Positions 38,376 to 48,934 of a stretch of DNA of 64,000 nucleotides are shown here, piece after piece. Every line of letters begins with the position of its first letter. The first letter of the stretch is position 1. Position numbers and translations under genes: made by a program. The DNA comes from Boothiomyces macroporosus. Taxonomy: Eukaryota; Chytridiomycota; Chytridiomycetes; Rhizophydiales; Terramycetaceae. Where the stretch lies: contig JADGKB010000070.1 of assembly GCA_027604185.1 (NCBI GenBank), positions 1 to 64,000 of the forward strand. Direction: 5' to 3'. The notes below the pieces were generated by a model. That model was given only the letters and a program-made list of their open reading frames with translations, did not search any database and was not told where the DNA came from.

Positions 38376-38446
38376 TTCAGATGTAAAACAAGAAGAAACG
38401 TCATCCGATCAGAACGTCACAAAAATGCGCACAGAGAGTACTGCAC

Positions 38447-39078
38447 TCAGAGATTATATTGTTCATAAAAATCTTTGATAATTTCCGCTTGCTCTTCTTC
38501 GCTACCTCCAAAATCATCAACCATCATCCTCGTGAAGGAATTGAAAAACTCTTCAAATGATTCTGCCACTTTACAAACTTTTTTAGCCGAATTGATGATA
38601 CAAACTTTACCATAGTTTTTGCTTTCTACATCTACGCATACTACAAATTTTAATTCTCCGTTATATAGTTCTTCGTCAAAATCAAGTTCAATATCAGTCC
38701 ATGCGACTTTGTTGCTCGCATGCGAATTGGTGAGAGGAAACGTTGGGATTCCGAAATTTGCTGTGGAACTTGGTTCAGCATTGTAAGTTTGCCAAATATA
38801 TTCAAACACACCTAATGGAAATTTCACATTGTTATCCGGAAACGCTTCCTGTAGTTCTTCCAGGGCTGATTCCATGTCTTCTGGATCTTCTATGGGATGG
38901 ACTGTAAATTCTTCGCTGTATTTTTGTTGCAGTTCATCAATTAATGATTTCAATTTCCCACCAACTTCGTTTCTCATTATTAAAACAAATACCTTTGACT
39001 AGTAATGAACTGAAATCTCTGCATTTTCGGTACTTGTTCGATCCCTTCGAATTTAATCAAATCTTCATAGTTGGGCAT
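38447..39078 (-). CDS. Acidic protein, weakly SUKH/SMI1-KNR4-like
   Basis: 203 residues from exons 38993-39078 and 38447-38972 with a 20-nt intron (38973-38992). The first exon begins MPNYEDLIKFEGIEQVPKMQ. The C-terminal half (FVVCVDVESKNYGKVCIINS, then VAESFEEFFNSFTRMM) recalls the end of SUKH domains, where a Y-G-x-V strand is followed by A-x-SF-x-EF. The N-terminal SUKH signature is not clear, so this is a weak assignment. SUKH proteins in fungi act in cell-wall signalling and elsewhere in immunity to toxins. The leader contains long A and T runs. Confidence 0.45.
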
Positions 39079-39690
39079 TAAAAAATTTTTTTGTCAAAAA
39101 ATTTGCACAGATGGAGACTGGACACTGACATAATGGAGTTGTCCACTTCATAAACATATTCGCGAAATAGAGAAAAGTAAGCGCAGACACGTAGCGTGCT
39201 CATTTCTAAACCACCCATACTCAAACAAACCAATCCTAATTGGTTTGATAACACTGTCGTTTAGTTACCATTTATTGGTCTTTATTTGTATCGCATAATC
39301 CATCGTTATTTCATCAAGATATCGCGAAAATGTTTTCCTTGTTACTCTTCCTGAAAATTTGATGCAAGCTATTCCATATTTTTCCACTATTCGCCAGTAA
39401 GGTCCAGCGTTAAAGTTTATTCCAGTGATCCTTCTGAAAATCGTTATTCCACAAAATTATGGTATTAGTAGGACTTAATTATGTGGAGGATGTTTGATTC
39501 GATACTCTTGGACGATGTGGAGGATATCTAATAATTACTTGAAACGGGACGCTATTGTTTGTAATGTTTCATTTATCCGCCATTCGTAAAAATTTATAAA
39601 AATGAGTCATTCTGAGTAATTTGCCACAAACCAGCTGGAAAATCACATTCACCCGTTTTTCATAAAAAATAAGACTCCTCTGCAAAAATT
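39079..39690. other. Intergenic, with a direct repeat
   Basis: 612 nt between divergent genes. ATGTGGAGGAT occurs at 39481-39491 and again at 39515-39525. A possible orphan exon on the minus strand is listed separately. No RNA gene recognised. Confidence 0.35.
39265..39433 (-). pseudogene. Possible orphan last exon
   Basis: Minus-strand frame from 39433 to TAA at 39265 reads as protein (ITGINFNAGPYWRIVEKYG, then FSGRVTRKTFSRYLDEITMD) and is preceded by a 19-nt intron-like sequence at 39434-39452 (GTGG to TTTTCAG). The sequence before that is closed by stops in every frame I tried. Family unknown. It may be a gene remnant. Confidence 0.25.
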
Positions 39691-40278
39691 ATGACCGAGT
39701 GTGAATACAAGCTAGAGATCCGCCAGACTCCCAAGACAGGTAGGGAGACTGGTACAACAAAGCCGTACCTGAAGAGCTTAATGTAACCTTTTCTTAACCG
39801 TAGCTACCCCATGCTAGCCATAAAGATTGTCTTTCCTACTAGAAAAACAAGAGAAGAACTAGAGTCGCTCAACTACTTTTGCCACTTGGTTCTACTGTCT
39901 GCTGACGGAAAGGAAATACAAACGCTGATAAAAAATTCCATATATGCAAAGTCGCTTTACACTGTCAACTTTACTGGTGATACTATGGTGTCTGGCCAAG
40001 TCCTGAATGACCCTGTGGACGGAGAGCCTTACATATTCTTTGTATTCCCTGAAATGGCTATAAGAGTGCCTGGAGAATATTCAATACTATGTAGGGTGCA
40101 GAACATGTTTGACCTGGACGACCCTATTCAAGAAATCACCACTGTCCCTTTCAAAGTATACCACCATGACCAGTATGTGAAACCAAACAAAACCACGCAG
40201 CTCACAAAGTCATTCCTCATCCAAGGAGTGCGGAGCTTTGGAATATGTCAAATGTTGAAAAAGCAAGTAGAGGACTAG
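39691..40278 (+). CDS. Velvet-domain regulator
   Basis: 188 residues from exons 39691-39782 and 39804-40278 with a 21-nt intron (39783-39803). It is almost only a velvet domain: YKLEIRQTPKTGRETG (the classical start), FPTRKTREELESLNYFCHLVL, DGEPYIFFVFPEMAIRVPG and YSILCRVQNMFDLDD. Velvet proteins (VosA/VelB/VelC/VeA group) are fungal DNA-binding regulators of development and secondary metabolism with an NF-kB-like fold. The short form fits a VelB/VelC-type core without a disordered tail. An in-frame stop occurs at the very start of the intron (ATG TAA), so retention would be detected at once. Confidence 0.88.
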
Positions 40279-40339
40279 GAGGGTTTTATCTGTAGTATTT
40301 TTAATATATCTTTCAAAAATTTCTTTCAAATTTTTCAGA

Positions 40340-42474
40340 ATGGAATCTGAGCGAGAGCAACATTCGTCCCAAGATTCACTGGAGGAATTGCCAGAAATAC
40401 CCCACGCTCCGCTTCATCCATCTCAAATCGAATCACATAATAATACTCCAGTTCAAACACCAGCACACATTGTAGTCGAAGAAGGGGAAGTTGTAGATAG
40501 TGAAGATAAAGAATTTACAGGAGTTTCTCCAATTTCAGAATACGAAATAGAGAACAAATTGGGAGAAGGAACTTTTGGGTATTAGCTAGTTAATCAAAGG
40601 GAAGTGCTGCTTGCCACACACTCCAAAACAGGACTTCGAGTGTACTTCAAATTAACATCAGAGCGCTAAAAAAGATTTTAACACATAATGACAAGGAAGG
40701 ATTTCCAGTTACTTCTTTAAGAGAAATTAAACTGCTGAAAAGCATCGACCATGAGAATATTATTGATTTGATGGAAATAGCGATTGAAAAGGGTAGCTTC
40801 ACACTTATACAGGCGATCCGAAACGAAACTTGCACGCAACAATATACATGGTCTTTCCTTACATGGATCATGACTTGGCAGGGCTACTGGGGAATCCAAG
40901 TGTTACTTTAACAACTGCTCAATTGAAGAGCTACACTCAACAAATATTACGTGGTATAAAGCACTTGCATGATAATGATATTATTCATAGAGACATGAAG
41001 GGTAGCAATCTGTTAATTCAGGGGCAAATATTCTTGTGGATAATTGTGGCAGAGTAAAATTGGCAGATTTTGGATTGGCAAGAACTATAAACCACACAAT
41101 GACTACAGTATCTAGAACTAATGTAGACTGTGGTTACATTGTGGTATCGTCCTCCAGAATTGCTATTGCAGGGCGGGAATAGCTATTGTAAATACACTAC
41201 TGCTGTAGATATGTGGGGTGTAGGGTAGATGTGAATTAAACAAGGTGTATTTTTGGGGAGCTGTTAAAAAGACGTCCTATATTGCCTGGTGCAAATGAAA
41301 TGGATCAACTGAAAAAGATTTTCGAACTACTTGGTTCTCCAACTGCTCAGAACTGGCCTGGATATTCAGATTTGCCACTTGTAAAGGATGGTAAAGTTAC
41401 TGATTTCGGAGTGAAAGAGTCTACTTTGAGTACAAAGTTCAATAGCTCAAGGTGAGACCAATTTTAACCAGTTATTCCAATGAAACTTACAACCTTCTAT
41501 ACAACTTGTTGCGTCTAGATCCTACCAAGAGATTGAGTGCCAGCGAAGCTCTCAAGCATGAATACTTTAAAGTCTCGCCATACCCAGCAAAACCAGGAAC
41601 AAGAGAGTAGCCTTTAGTTTATATTAGCTTCCAAGCATTCCCTAAATCGCACGAACTTGATGTGAGACAGATGGCAAAGGTTGAATTACCTCCACACTGT
41701 GATTACAAGAATCGCGACCACAGCAGAAATTATAACAGACGGAATGATTACGACCGTGATAGGGACCGAGATAGGAATGATCGTAATGGCCATCGACGCG
41801 ACGATGAAAGACCTAGAAGAGATCATGATGATAGAAGGAGTTCAAGACGGGATGAGAGGAATGATGCCTCGCAAAGAGATGACAGGAGATTTGATGAACG
41901 AAGAAATGACGATCGGTCAAAAGATGATGATAGGGATAAAAGTTTTCGAAGTGACAGGAATAGAAATGATGATCGATATGATCGAGGAAGAAATGCTGAT
42001 AGAGGATATGATCATGAAAGACCTAGGGAAGATAGAAGACGGGATAATGATAATAGGCGTAGTGATAGATTTAATCCTGATCGACGCAGATCTCCCTACA
42101 ATAAAAGATCACCTGTGAGGAGCAGAGATAACACCCCAGAAAGAAGACGGCGATCTCCAGATCGAAAGGACACTATCGAAAAAAACGATTCGGTTCAAAA
42201 TAGTGTCCACTCACTCATGGAATCATCACAGCATTCAGCCGCTCAAGATAGTGAAAGAAATGGTAGAAGAAGAGATTCTGACAGAAAAAGCGTGGATAAT
42301 ACAGAATCTGAAAAGAAGGACGATGAATCTAGAAAACGAAAAAGTCCCGAGCATGATAGAGACGATGGCCATCGAAAAAAAAGTCAAGATAGAAGAGATT
42401 CAATGAGGGACCGTCGATCTAATAGTTTCAAGAAATCTCCAAGAGGAAATTCAAGAGACGACGATGCAAAGTAA
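40340..42474 (+). CDS. BUR1: BUR1/CDK9-like transcription kinase with a long Arg/Asp-rich tail
   Basis: 657 residues from nine exons; introns at 40579-40599, 40642-40661, 40793-40812, 41002-41021, 41108-41126, 41225-41244, 41452-41471 and 41607-41627 (19-21 nt each). After an acidic N-terminus (residues 1-70) comes a full CDK domain: GEGTFGEVLLA, VALKKIL, the cyclin-binding helix [31 protein letters not shown], a T-loop Thr in [16 protein letters not shown], and [23 protein letters not shown] then leads into about 260 residues of Arg/Asp/Ser repeats. CDK9/BUR1 phosphorylates the RNA polymerase II tail and Spt5. CDK12/CTK1 is the alternative, but the helix spelling and order favour BUR1/CDK9. 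Without splicing the kinase is in pieces. Confidence 0.88.
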
Positions 42475-42598
42475 ACGTGCAAAAATCAAAAGAAATTCAA
42501 GAGATAAGATGCAAAATAAACATGTACCTCAATTTATTAATCAGCCAACTCTTCAGCTGAACTAGATCTATTTATAACAGCTTCATCCCACGGCCCTC

Positions 42599-43438
42599 TT
42601 ATTTCACTACCGTTAGTACCAAATACTTTTTGTATTTTTGTATTTCTACAAACAACCAAGGACAAACAAAAGTAATGAAAATGTACACAATGATAATGTA
42701 TCCCCAGGTTTCGTTCAAGACCAAACTACAGAAACACACCAAAATAGTAAGTGGGAGCTCTATCTTGGGATACCTTTTCGTTATTGCCCTAATAAAGATT
42801 GGAAACAGGGCAAACAAACTGATCCCACATAAAAGCAGCAATAGTACTTTGTAATTATCAGGTAACCGAGATGATAGTAGCACATTAACAAACATTGCTG
42901 CATTGATTGACATTGGTTCAAACTTTCCATTCAAGGAGTAATCGTGAAACAACAGATTGACTATAAACATGAATAGGGTCATTGCCCATATAGTATCTGT
43001 AGAGATATCCACCGTGAGGTTTTTCATCAAAGGAATAATGAATATAATTACAGTAAGAAACAGAAATGAGCTGGTAATCATTGACCATGTAAACGCGGGT
43101 GTATGCTTCATTCTAATATTAACCCTATTTCAACCTTGTATAAAGCGCATAACAAATAAATACAATAATAATTCCTGATACAGGATACGTCCAATCATAT
43201 TCATTTTCCGCAATATGATTATACAATCCTAGATAAATAAATATTCCCGCAATTTGCTGAGAAATCTTGAATGAATCTTGCACGACGGTAAAGTAAGAAT
43301 GTGTCCTGACATTGACATTCTTTTTCATTAATTTCAGAAAAGAAGAGTCTACATGGTTATCAAAATAAAGATCCGAGTACCTATGATTAGCTAGTAGTAC
43401 CTGCAAATGGCTGTTTCAAGTACAATTTCTTTTTCCAT
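42599..43438 (-). CDS. GPI2: GPI2/PIG-C subunit of the GPI-GlcNAc transferase
   Basis: 265 residues from exons 43401-43438, 43135-43380 and 42599-43112; introns 20 nt (43381-43400) and 22 nt (43113-43134). YFDNHVDSSFLKLMKKN is the conserved N-terminal PIG-C block; several membrane helices follow (IAGIFIYLGLY, IIIVFICYALY, SFLFLTVIIFIIPL, FMFIVNLLFHDYSLNGKF with the family block HDY, then VLLLLLCGISLFALFPIF and others). The complex makes GlcNAc-PI, the first step of GPI anchors in the ER, which suits the GPI-type enzymes in this window. The first exon codes only 12 residues and its start (second of two nearby ATGs) was chosen by frame. The start is 17 nt from the divergent EAPP gene. Confidence 0.85.
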
Positions 43439-43455
43439 TTTCTTTCCATTTTTTT

Positions 43456-43896
43456 ATGGTAAAATTAAAAGATGATTCTGATTCTGATTATGAAGAGATT
43501 AATGTGGATATGAAAACAGTACTAGAGAAAGCGGATCAGCAAGTGGAGAGCGATCCGGATGATGATATTGTCGACACTGCTCCAGACTTTTATGATCCAG
43601 AAGCTGATGAAAGGGACGCACAGTGGGTATCTGAACTAATGAATGAAAAGTCGGATGCTATCCTGCATTGTCCCTTGTGCTTTACTAGGATATGTTATGA
43701 CTGCCAGAAACACACAGAGTATAACCAGTACAGGGCAATGTTTGTTTTTAATTTGAAAGTAATCAAGAGCGAATTATTAAACAAAGAGTATCATCCTGTA
43801 GAGTGTAGGGAGTGTGGGTGTAGAGTAGCGGTTTATGACCAGGAAGAAGTTTATCATTTTTATCATTTCATAGCAGAACCAGTTAATAAAAAGTAA
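43456..43896 (+). CDS. EAPP: EAPP-family protein (E2F-associated phosphoprotein)
   Basis: 146 residues, no intron. An acidic N-terminus with SDSDYEE and DPDDDI is followed by DFYDPEADERDAQWV and two cysteine pairs, HCPLCFTRICYDCQKH, ending in the family block YNQYRAMFVFN. A later set, ECRECGCRVAVYD, completes a zinc-binding unit of about four pairs. In animals EAPP binds E2F factors and modulates cell-cycle transcription; in fungi its role is not known to me. The start is 17 nt from the divergent GPI2 start. The order of Cys pairs and the RAMFV block make this assignment good. Confidence 0.85.
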   Translation: MVKLKDDSDSDYEEINVDMKTVLEKADQQVESDPDDDIVDTAPDFYDPEADERDAQWVSELMNEKSDAILHCPLCFTRICYDCQKHTEYNQYRAMFVFNLKVIKSELLNKEYHPVECRECGCRVAVYDQEEVYHFYHFIAEPVNKK

Positions 43897-44122
43897 TATT
43901 GTTATATCTAGTTGGTTGTAGTCAATGGTTCAAAATCTAGTTGCTAGATCTAAAGCACATCGGCTTGGTTTAAATATTTTTTGGTCGGGTAGATGAAGAG
44001 ATTAAAAGGCATCATTGTATAGCAGACAAGGGCTAGGGTTACAGTTATAAAGTTTAAATTCAACTTTACTTGAATTCAAAATCACAAATAACGTTCAAGA
44101 TCAGAAAAAAAAGTTTTACAAA

Positions 44123-45386
44123 ATGTCAGGATTGGAAGAGGACTCTACACTACTATTTGAAACTAGTGAAAATGTCAAAGTCATTTCTTCTTTCGATCAG
44201 ATGGGACTGAAGGAAGAGCTAGTAAGAGGGATCTACGCTTACAGTAATCATTCCTAATACAGATTTTGAAAAACCTTCCGCTATCCAACAGAGAGCCATT
44301 GGACCAATTACAAGTGGAAGAGATGTTATCGCACAAGCACAATCAGGTACTGGTAAAACCGCAACGTTTTCTATTTCAGTTTTACAGACAATTGATACCG
44401 CATTGAGGGAAACTCAGGCGTTAATCCTGTCACCAACTAGAGAACTGGCAACCCAAATTCAATCAGTAGTATTGGCTCTTGGAGATTACATGAATGTTCA
44501 ATGCCACGCATGTATCGGAGGTTTTTTATATTAATATAGGAACTTCAATTGGTGACGATATCCGCAAATTGGATTATGGACAGCATGTTGTCTCTGGAAC
44601 TCCGGGAAGAGTTTACGATATGATTAGAAGAAAGAATCTTCGTACTCGTCACATCAAGATGCTTGTGCTTGATGAAGCTGATGAAATGTTGTCTCGTGGA
44701 TTCAAGGACCAAATTTATGATGTTTACAGATATCTTCCGCCTTCAACACAAGTAGTATTGCTTTCTGCTACTCTTCCTCACGATGTCTTGGAAATGACAC
44801 AGAAATTCATGACTGATCCGATTAGAGTGCTTGTAAAGAGAGATGAACTTACATTGGAAGGGATCAAGCAATTCTTTGTCGCTGTTGAAAAGGAAGAATG
44901 GAAGTTTGATACACTTTGTGACTTATATGATACTCTAACTATTACTCAAGCAGTCATGTTTTGCAATACTAGAAAAAAAGTAGATTGGCTAACTGCCAAA
45001 ATGAGAGAAAACAACTTTACTGTAGCTGCTATGCATGGTGAAATGCCGCAAAAAGAAAGAGACGCAATTATGCAAGATTTCCGTCAAGGAACAAGGTAAA
45101 CCATATTAACACAGTCGTGTCTTGATCACTACTGATATTTGGGCCAGAGGTATTGATGTCCAACAAGTTTCATTGGTAATCAACTATGATTTACCAAACA
45201 ATCGTGAAAACTACATTCACAGAATCGGAAGAAGTGGTAGATTTGGTAGAAAAGGTGTTGCAATCAATTTTGTAAAACAAGAGGATGTAAAGATTCTTCG
45301 TGATATTGAGCAATATTATTCCACTCAAATTGATGAAATGCCAATGAATGGTAAGTAGTATTAACATAGTTATTGATTTAATTTGA
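44123..45386 (+). CDS. eIF4A: Translation initiation factor eIF4A (DEAD-box RNA helicase)
   Basis: 395 residues, exactly the family length, from five exons: 44123-44243, 44263-44520, 44540-45095, 45115-45350 and 45370-45386, with four introns of 19 nt each. Motifs: [22 protein letters not shown] (Q motif), [63 protein letters not shown] and [15 protein letters not shown]. The last exon encodes only five residues plus stop and restores the invariant end N-V-x-D-L-I. It unwinds mRNA leaders within eIF4F. This gene is the best internal proof of the tiny introns because every residue around the junctions is known to be conserved. Confidence 0.97.
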
Positions 45387-45891
45387 ATAAAAATCGTAAT
45401 TGGAAAAATTCTATTCAGTATTTAACCTCTGTGCTGGCGATTATTAGTATGTGTACAACCTGATTCCTCTGAACGATAATTAACCCGAGAAGTAACATGG
45501 TAGCCCTACTCAAGATGCCGTAAATATGCGATTATCATTCTGAATCATTCATTAAACTGTAATTCAAGGAGCAGCGTCAGTGAACTTGTTATTGGGTGCA
45601 GTCCCTTTTTGGCACAATGAAAAGAAATTTGCTGCTTGGCAGCCAACATTCACCAAGCGAATTGGAAAATATTTATCGTTCTCTGCTTCACTACTCCACA
45701 CTACCAATCGATGCCGGACACTTCTCTTCCTTCAAGAGGCCCTAATAGTTTTTCCCTTGTGTTATCGAAAATAATCGCTTCACTTTTTGAGCATAGGTCA
45801 CATGCTAATGCGGTCCTGTGACACCTTCTATCTTGGACAGTAATTAAATTCTCATTGTTTGTAAAAATTCATTTTCTAAACAACTTGCAGC
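45387..45891. other. Intergenic, possible relic coding on the minus strand
   Basis: 505 nt between eIF4A and the RAD5-like gene. On the minus strand around 45690-45840 a frame reads RRCHRTALACDLCSKSEAII, vaguely like the start of a fungal Zn2Cys6 finger, but it is closed by stops on both sides and I could not splice it. I list it as background with a possible relic. Just before ATG 45892, GTAAAAATTC to TTGCAG could be a 5' UTR intron of 30 nt. Confidence 0.25.
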
Positions 45892-48800
45892 ATGCAACCG
45901 ATAATAGTGCCGGATTCGCCATTACCCTCTAATTCTAGCTCTCAGTACATAGATATATCGGACGAAGAATCGCCAAAAAACAAACAGAATGAGGACATTC
46001 AAGTTGTTCGATCTTCAATCAAATCAAACGGAAAAGACCAGGATATTATGATTGATGAGTCAAGATCTACCAAACCTAAGCCTCCAATTCAGCCTGTTTC
46101 TACATTTATTTGTTACGGAATGCTTCTTACACAAGTGTACCAAGTCCGAGATACCTTTATTTACCACTACAGGTCGTTGAACCAAGGAGTTATCCCTGCA
46201 AAGCTTGGCTCTGCTTTGGCGCCGGATAGATCCTACCACAGTATATAAATCTAATAGTAGAGTTTACAGTTCTGGATATCCAAACAGATCAAGTATTTCG
46301 AATTAACAATAGGTCATTTGCTATGTCAACGATTCGTTCTGTCGCTTGATGATGAATTTACTCCCACATTTAAAATTTGAGTTGTATTTAAATATCGAAC
46401 AAGTATATATTGTTAATGCAGGTTCATCAACCGTATGCAAAGTTTTTGGTTTATGGAAGACAGGAAAATGCTATACCAGTGGGAAATTATTTACTTTCAA
46501 AGCAGCAAAGGTTAGAACCGCCAGGTACCTTTAATTTAATTAGATGTACAACCTAAACAGCGCTACTGGAATCCACAACAGAATATTAATCAACAAATAG
46601 TTAATCAGAATAGTCAAGCGGTGGTTGTTGATCAAGCAAACGCACAAATTGAAGCACTGTACCAGTCATTTACCCAAACCAAAGACTTGGAGGAAATGGA
46701 ACAAGATCCAAGGTTGAAATCCACGTTATTCAAGTATCAGAGGCAAGCTCTGCATTGGATGTATAGTAGAGAAATCGATAAGGGTGATGAATCTCTAGTA
46801 TTCTGGAAGAAACAAGGAAACGGATGGAGAAATGTTATAACCGATACCAAAAGAAATGAAAGACCGAAACCAGTTCGCGGGGGAATATTAGCAGATGATA
46901 TGGGCTTGGGGAAAACGATACAGATCATTTCAATCATCTTGAAAGGGCAGCCAAAGCAACTTACCAATGTAGTCAATGCACGAGCATCTCCAGCCGTTGA
47001 AGATCCATTTGGATTCCTGAGCAAAATAGAGAAAATTGAACCGAAAAAAGATGAACTAAAGGTGGATAATTTAGCAACTATTCCTTCGAGAACCACGTTA
47101 ATCATTTGCCCTCTGTCTACAATTCATAATTGGGAGGACCAAATTCTAACCCATACAAAGGAGGATAGCTTAAGCGTGCTTGTATATCATGGAAACTCTA
47201 GGATTAATGATCCGCGAAAAATTGCCTCTTATGATGTCGTAATTACAACTTATAACTTGATTGGACTTGGAATTGGAAAGTAAGTTTTGCTAACTCAAGG
47301 GGAAATTCATCTCCGCTACATCAGGTTTACTGGTACAGGATTGTTTTGGATGAAGCACATATTATCAAGACTGCCTCTACTCACCAAGCAAAAGCGGCCT
47401 TTTTACTTGTTGCGGATGTAAAATGGTGCTTGACGTAATTTACATTTAATTCTAGTGGGACTCCAGTTCAAAACAAACTCGATGATCTTTTCAGTTTAAT
47501 CAAATTCCTCAAAGTTGATCCGCTAGACAGAAGGGCAGATTGGACGACCCATATAATTAAGCCTATTGCTAATGGAAAAAATCCTAATGTGTTTAGGAGT
47601 TTACAGGTAGATTCTTTGTTAAACAACAGACTTTGATGAAAGGATTAACTCTGCGAAGGACAAAGAATGAAATGATTGACGGAAAGCCATTGATTACCTT
47701 GCCAGAGAAATTGGATACAGTTCTACTACTGGACATGGCACCATTTGAGCGAGAAAAGTATAATAGAATACACGAACGGGGTAAAGCAATGTTTGAAAGT
47801 CTTCGTGAAAACGGCACTGTGATGAAGAATTATATCATGATCTTGAAGTCTATTCTGTTGATGAGACAGGCTTGTTTACATCCTGATTTAGTAAAAGATG
47901 CTGAATTTGCTTCAAACGACGGTAAAACAAAACTTATACAGACGGCTTAACGGATACAAGTCATCAATTGACTCCAGACCAAGCGCTTAGTTTGTATAAA
48001 CTTTTAAGAGATTCTGAAGAGGATACGTGTATATTTTGTTCTTCTCCTTTGGATGGTCCTGCGGGAAATTATGCTACACCTTGCAGGCACTTGTATCATT
48101 CTTGCTAACTCAGAATTTGCAACAATTGTTCGACAACAAAATTCGCAAAGAAACGGAGTGAAGGATCAAAGTCCATCATCAATTCACAACCTGTGGCCGA
48201 ATGCCCGACTTGCAAAATTGATATCAATGAACAGTCTTTGGTTGAAATACCAGAAAATGGGTCGGAAAACTTTGACTTGGATACTGTGTTAAAGATTAGT
48301 AAGGACAGGTACCCTACAAAGCTCCTTGCGCTTTTGGAAGATTTGGAACACATTCGAAAGGAAGATATTGTATATCGACGGGATCCTACCAAATCTGTCA
48401 TTTTTTCTCAATTTACCAATATGCTGACACTCTGTGAAGTATTATTTTTTAACATAGGGGCCATTACGTGAAGCTGGCTTCAAATGTGTCCGATTAGATG
48501 GTGCAATGAATCGTACCCAGAGATCTGCGGCGATAGAGGCTTTCAAGAACGACCCAGAAACAACAATATTTTTAATCTCAATCAAGGCTGGAGGTGTTGG
48601 GTTAAATTTAGTTGCCGCGACAAGAGTATATTTGCTGGAACCTTATTGGAATCCTGCAGTAGAGCAGCAAGCCATAGATAGAGTACATCGTTTAGGCCAA
48701 ACTAAACCTGTAACTACAATAAGACTAATTATCAAAAACTCTATCGAGGAGAATATGCAGAAACGACAAAAGTATAAGCAGCAGCTTGCTCAAAAAGCGC

Positions 48801-48925
48801 TTAGTGAAGAAGACAAAGATACCAGCAGCAGCGACGGTAAAAGGAAAAGAAAAAGAATCGACCCACTTGTTAAAGAAAACAAAAAGATTGAACAGATGGA
48901 GTCTTTATCAATTCTATTCCGCTAA
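45892..48925 (+). CDS. RAD5: RAD5/HLTF-like SNF2 ATPase with RING finger
   Basis: 943 residues from eleven exons; introns at 46241-46260, 46293-46312, 46403-46421, 46525-46543, 47280-47299, 47435-47455, 47607-47629, 47922-47941, 48093-48113 and 48439-48457 (19-23 nt). A disordered N-terminus and a divergent HIRAN-like part lead to the SNF2 ATPase: FKYQRQALHWM, GGILADDMGLGKT, LIICPLSTIHNW, VLDEAHIIK, LTGTPVQN, then a C3HC4-type RING inserted between the lobes (CIFC, PCRHLICNNC, CPTC), and the helicase C-lobe (IFSQFT, RLDGAMNRTQR, SIKAGGVGLNLVAA, DRVHRLGQTKPV). RAD5/HLTF promotes error-free bypass of DNA damage through PCNA polyubiquitination and fork reversal. Two introns fall within or beside the RING. 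Confidence 0.9.
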
Positions 48926-48934
48926 ATATATTTA

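Noticed and set aside
40579..41627. Kinase gene as a fragmented pseudogene
   Set aside because: All eight breaks are 19-21 nt introns and the spliced kinase keeps every catalytic motif.
41681..42406. Met/Ile/Glu-rich alternative frame within the CDK9 tail
   Set aside because: A shifted reading of the Arg/Asp repeats (GAT/CGA codons give Met/Ile/Glu in another frame); an artefact of low-complexity DNA.
45580..45821. Overlapping short frames on the plus strand between eIF4A and RAD5
   Set aside because: Two frames overlap, neither has a domain, and the minus strand looks equally coding-like; no gene called.
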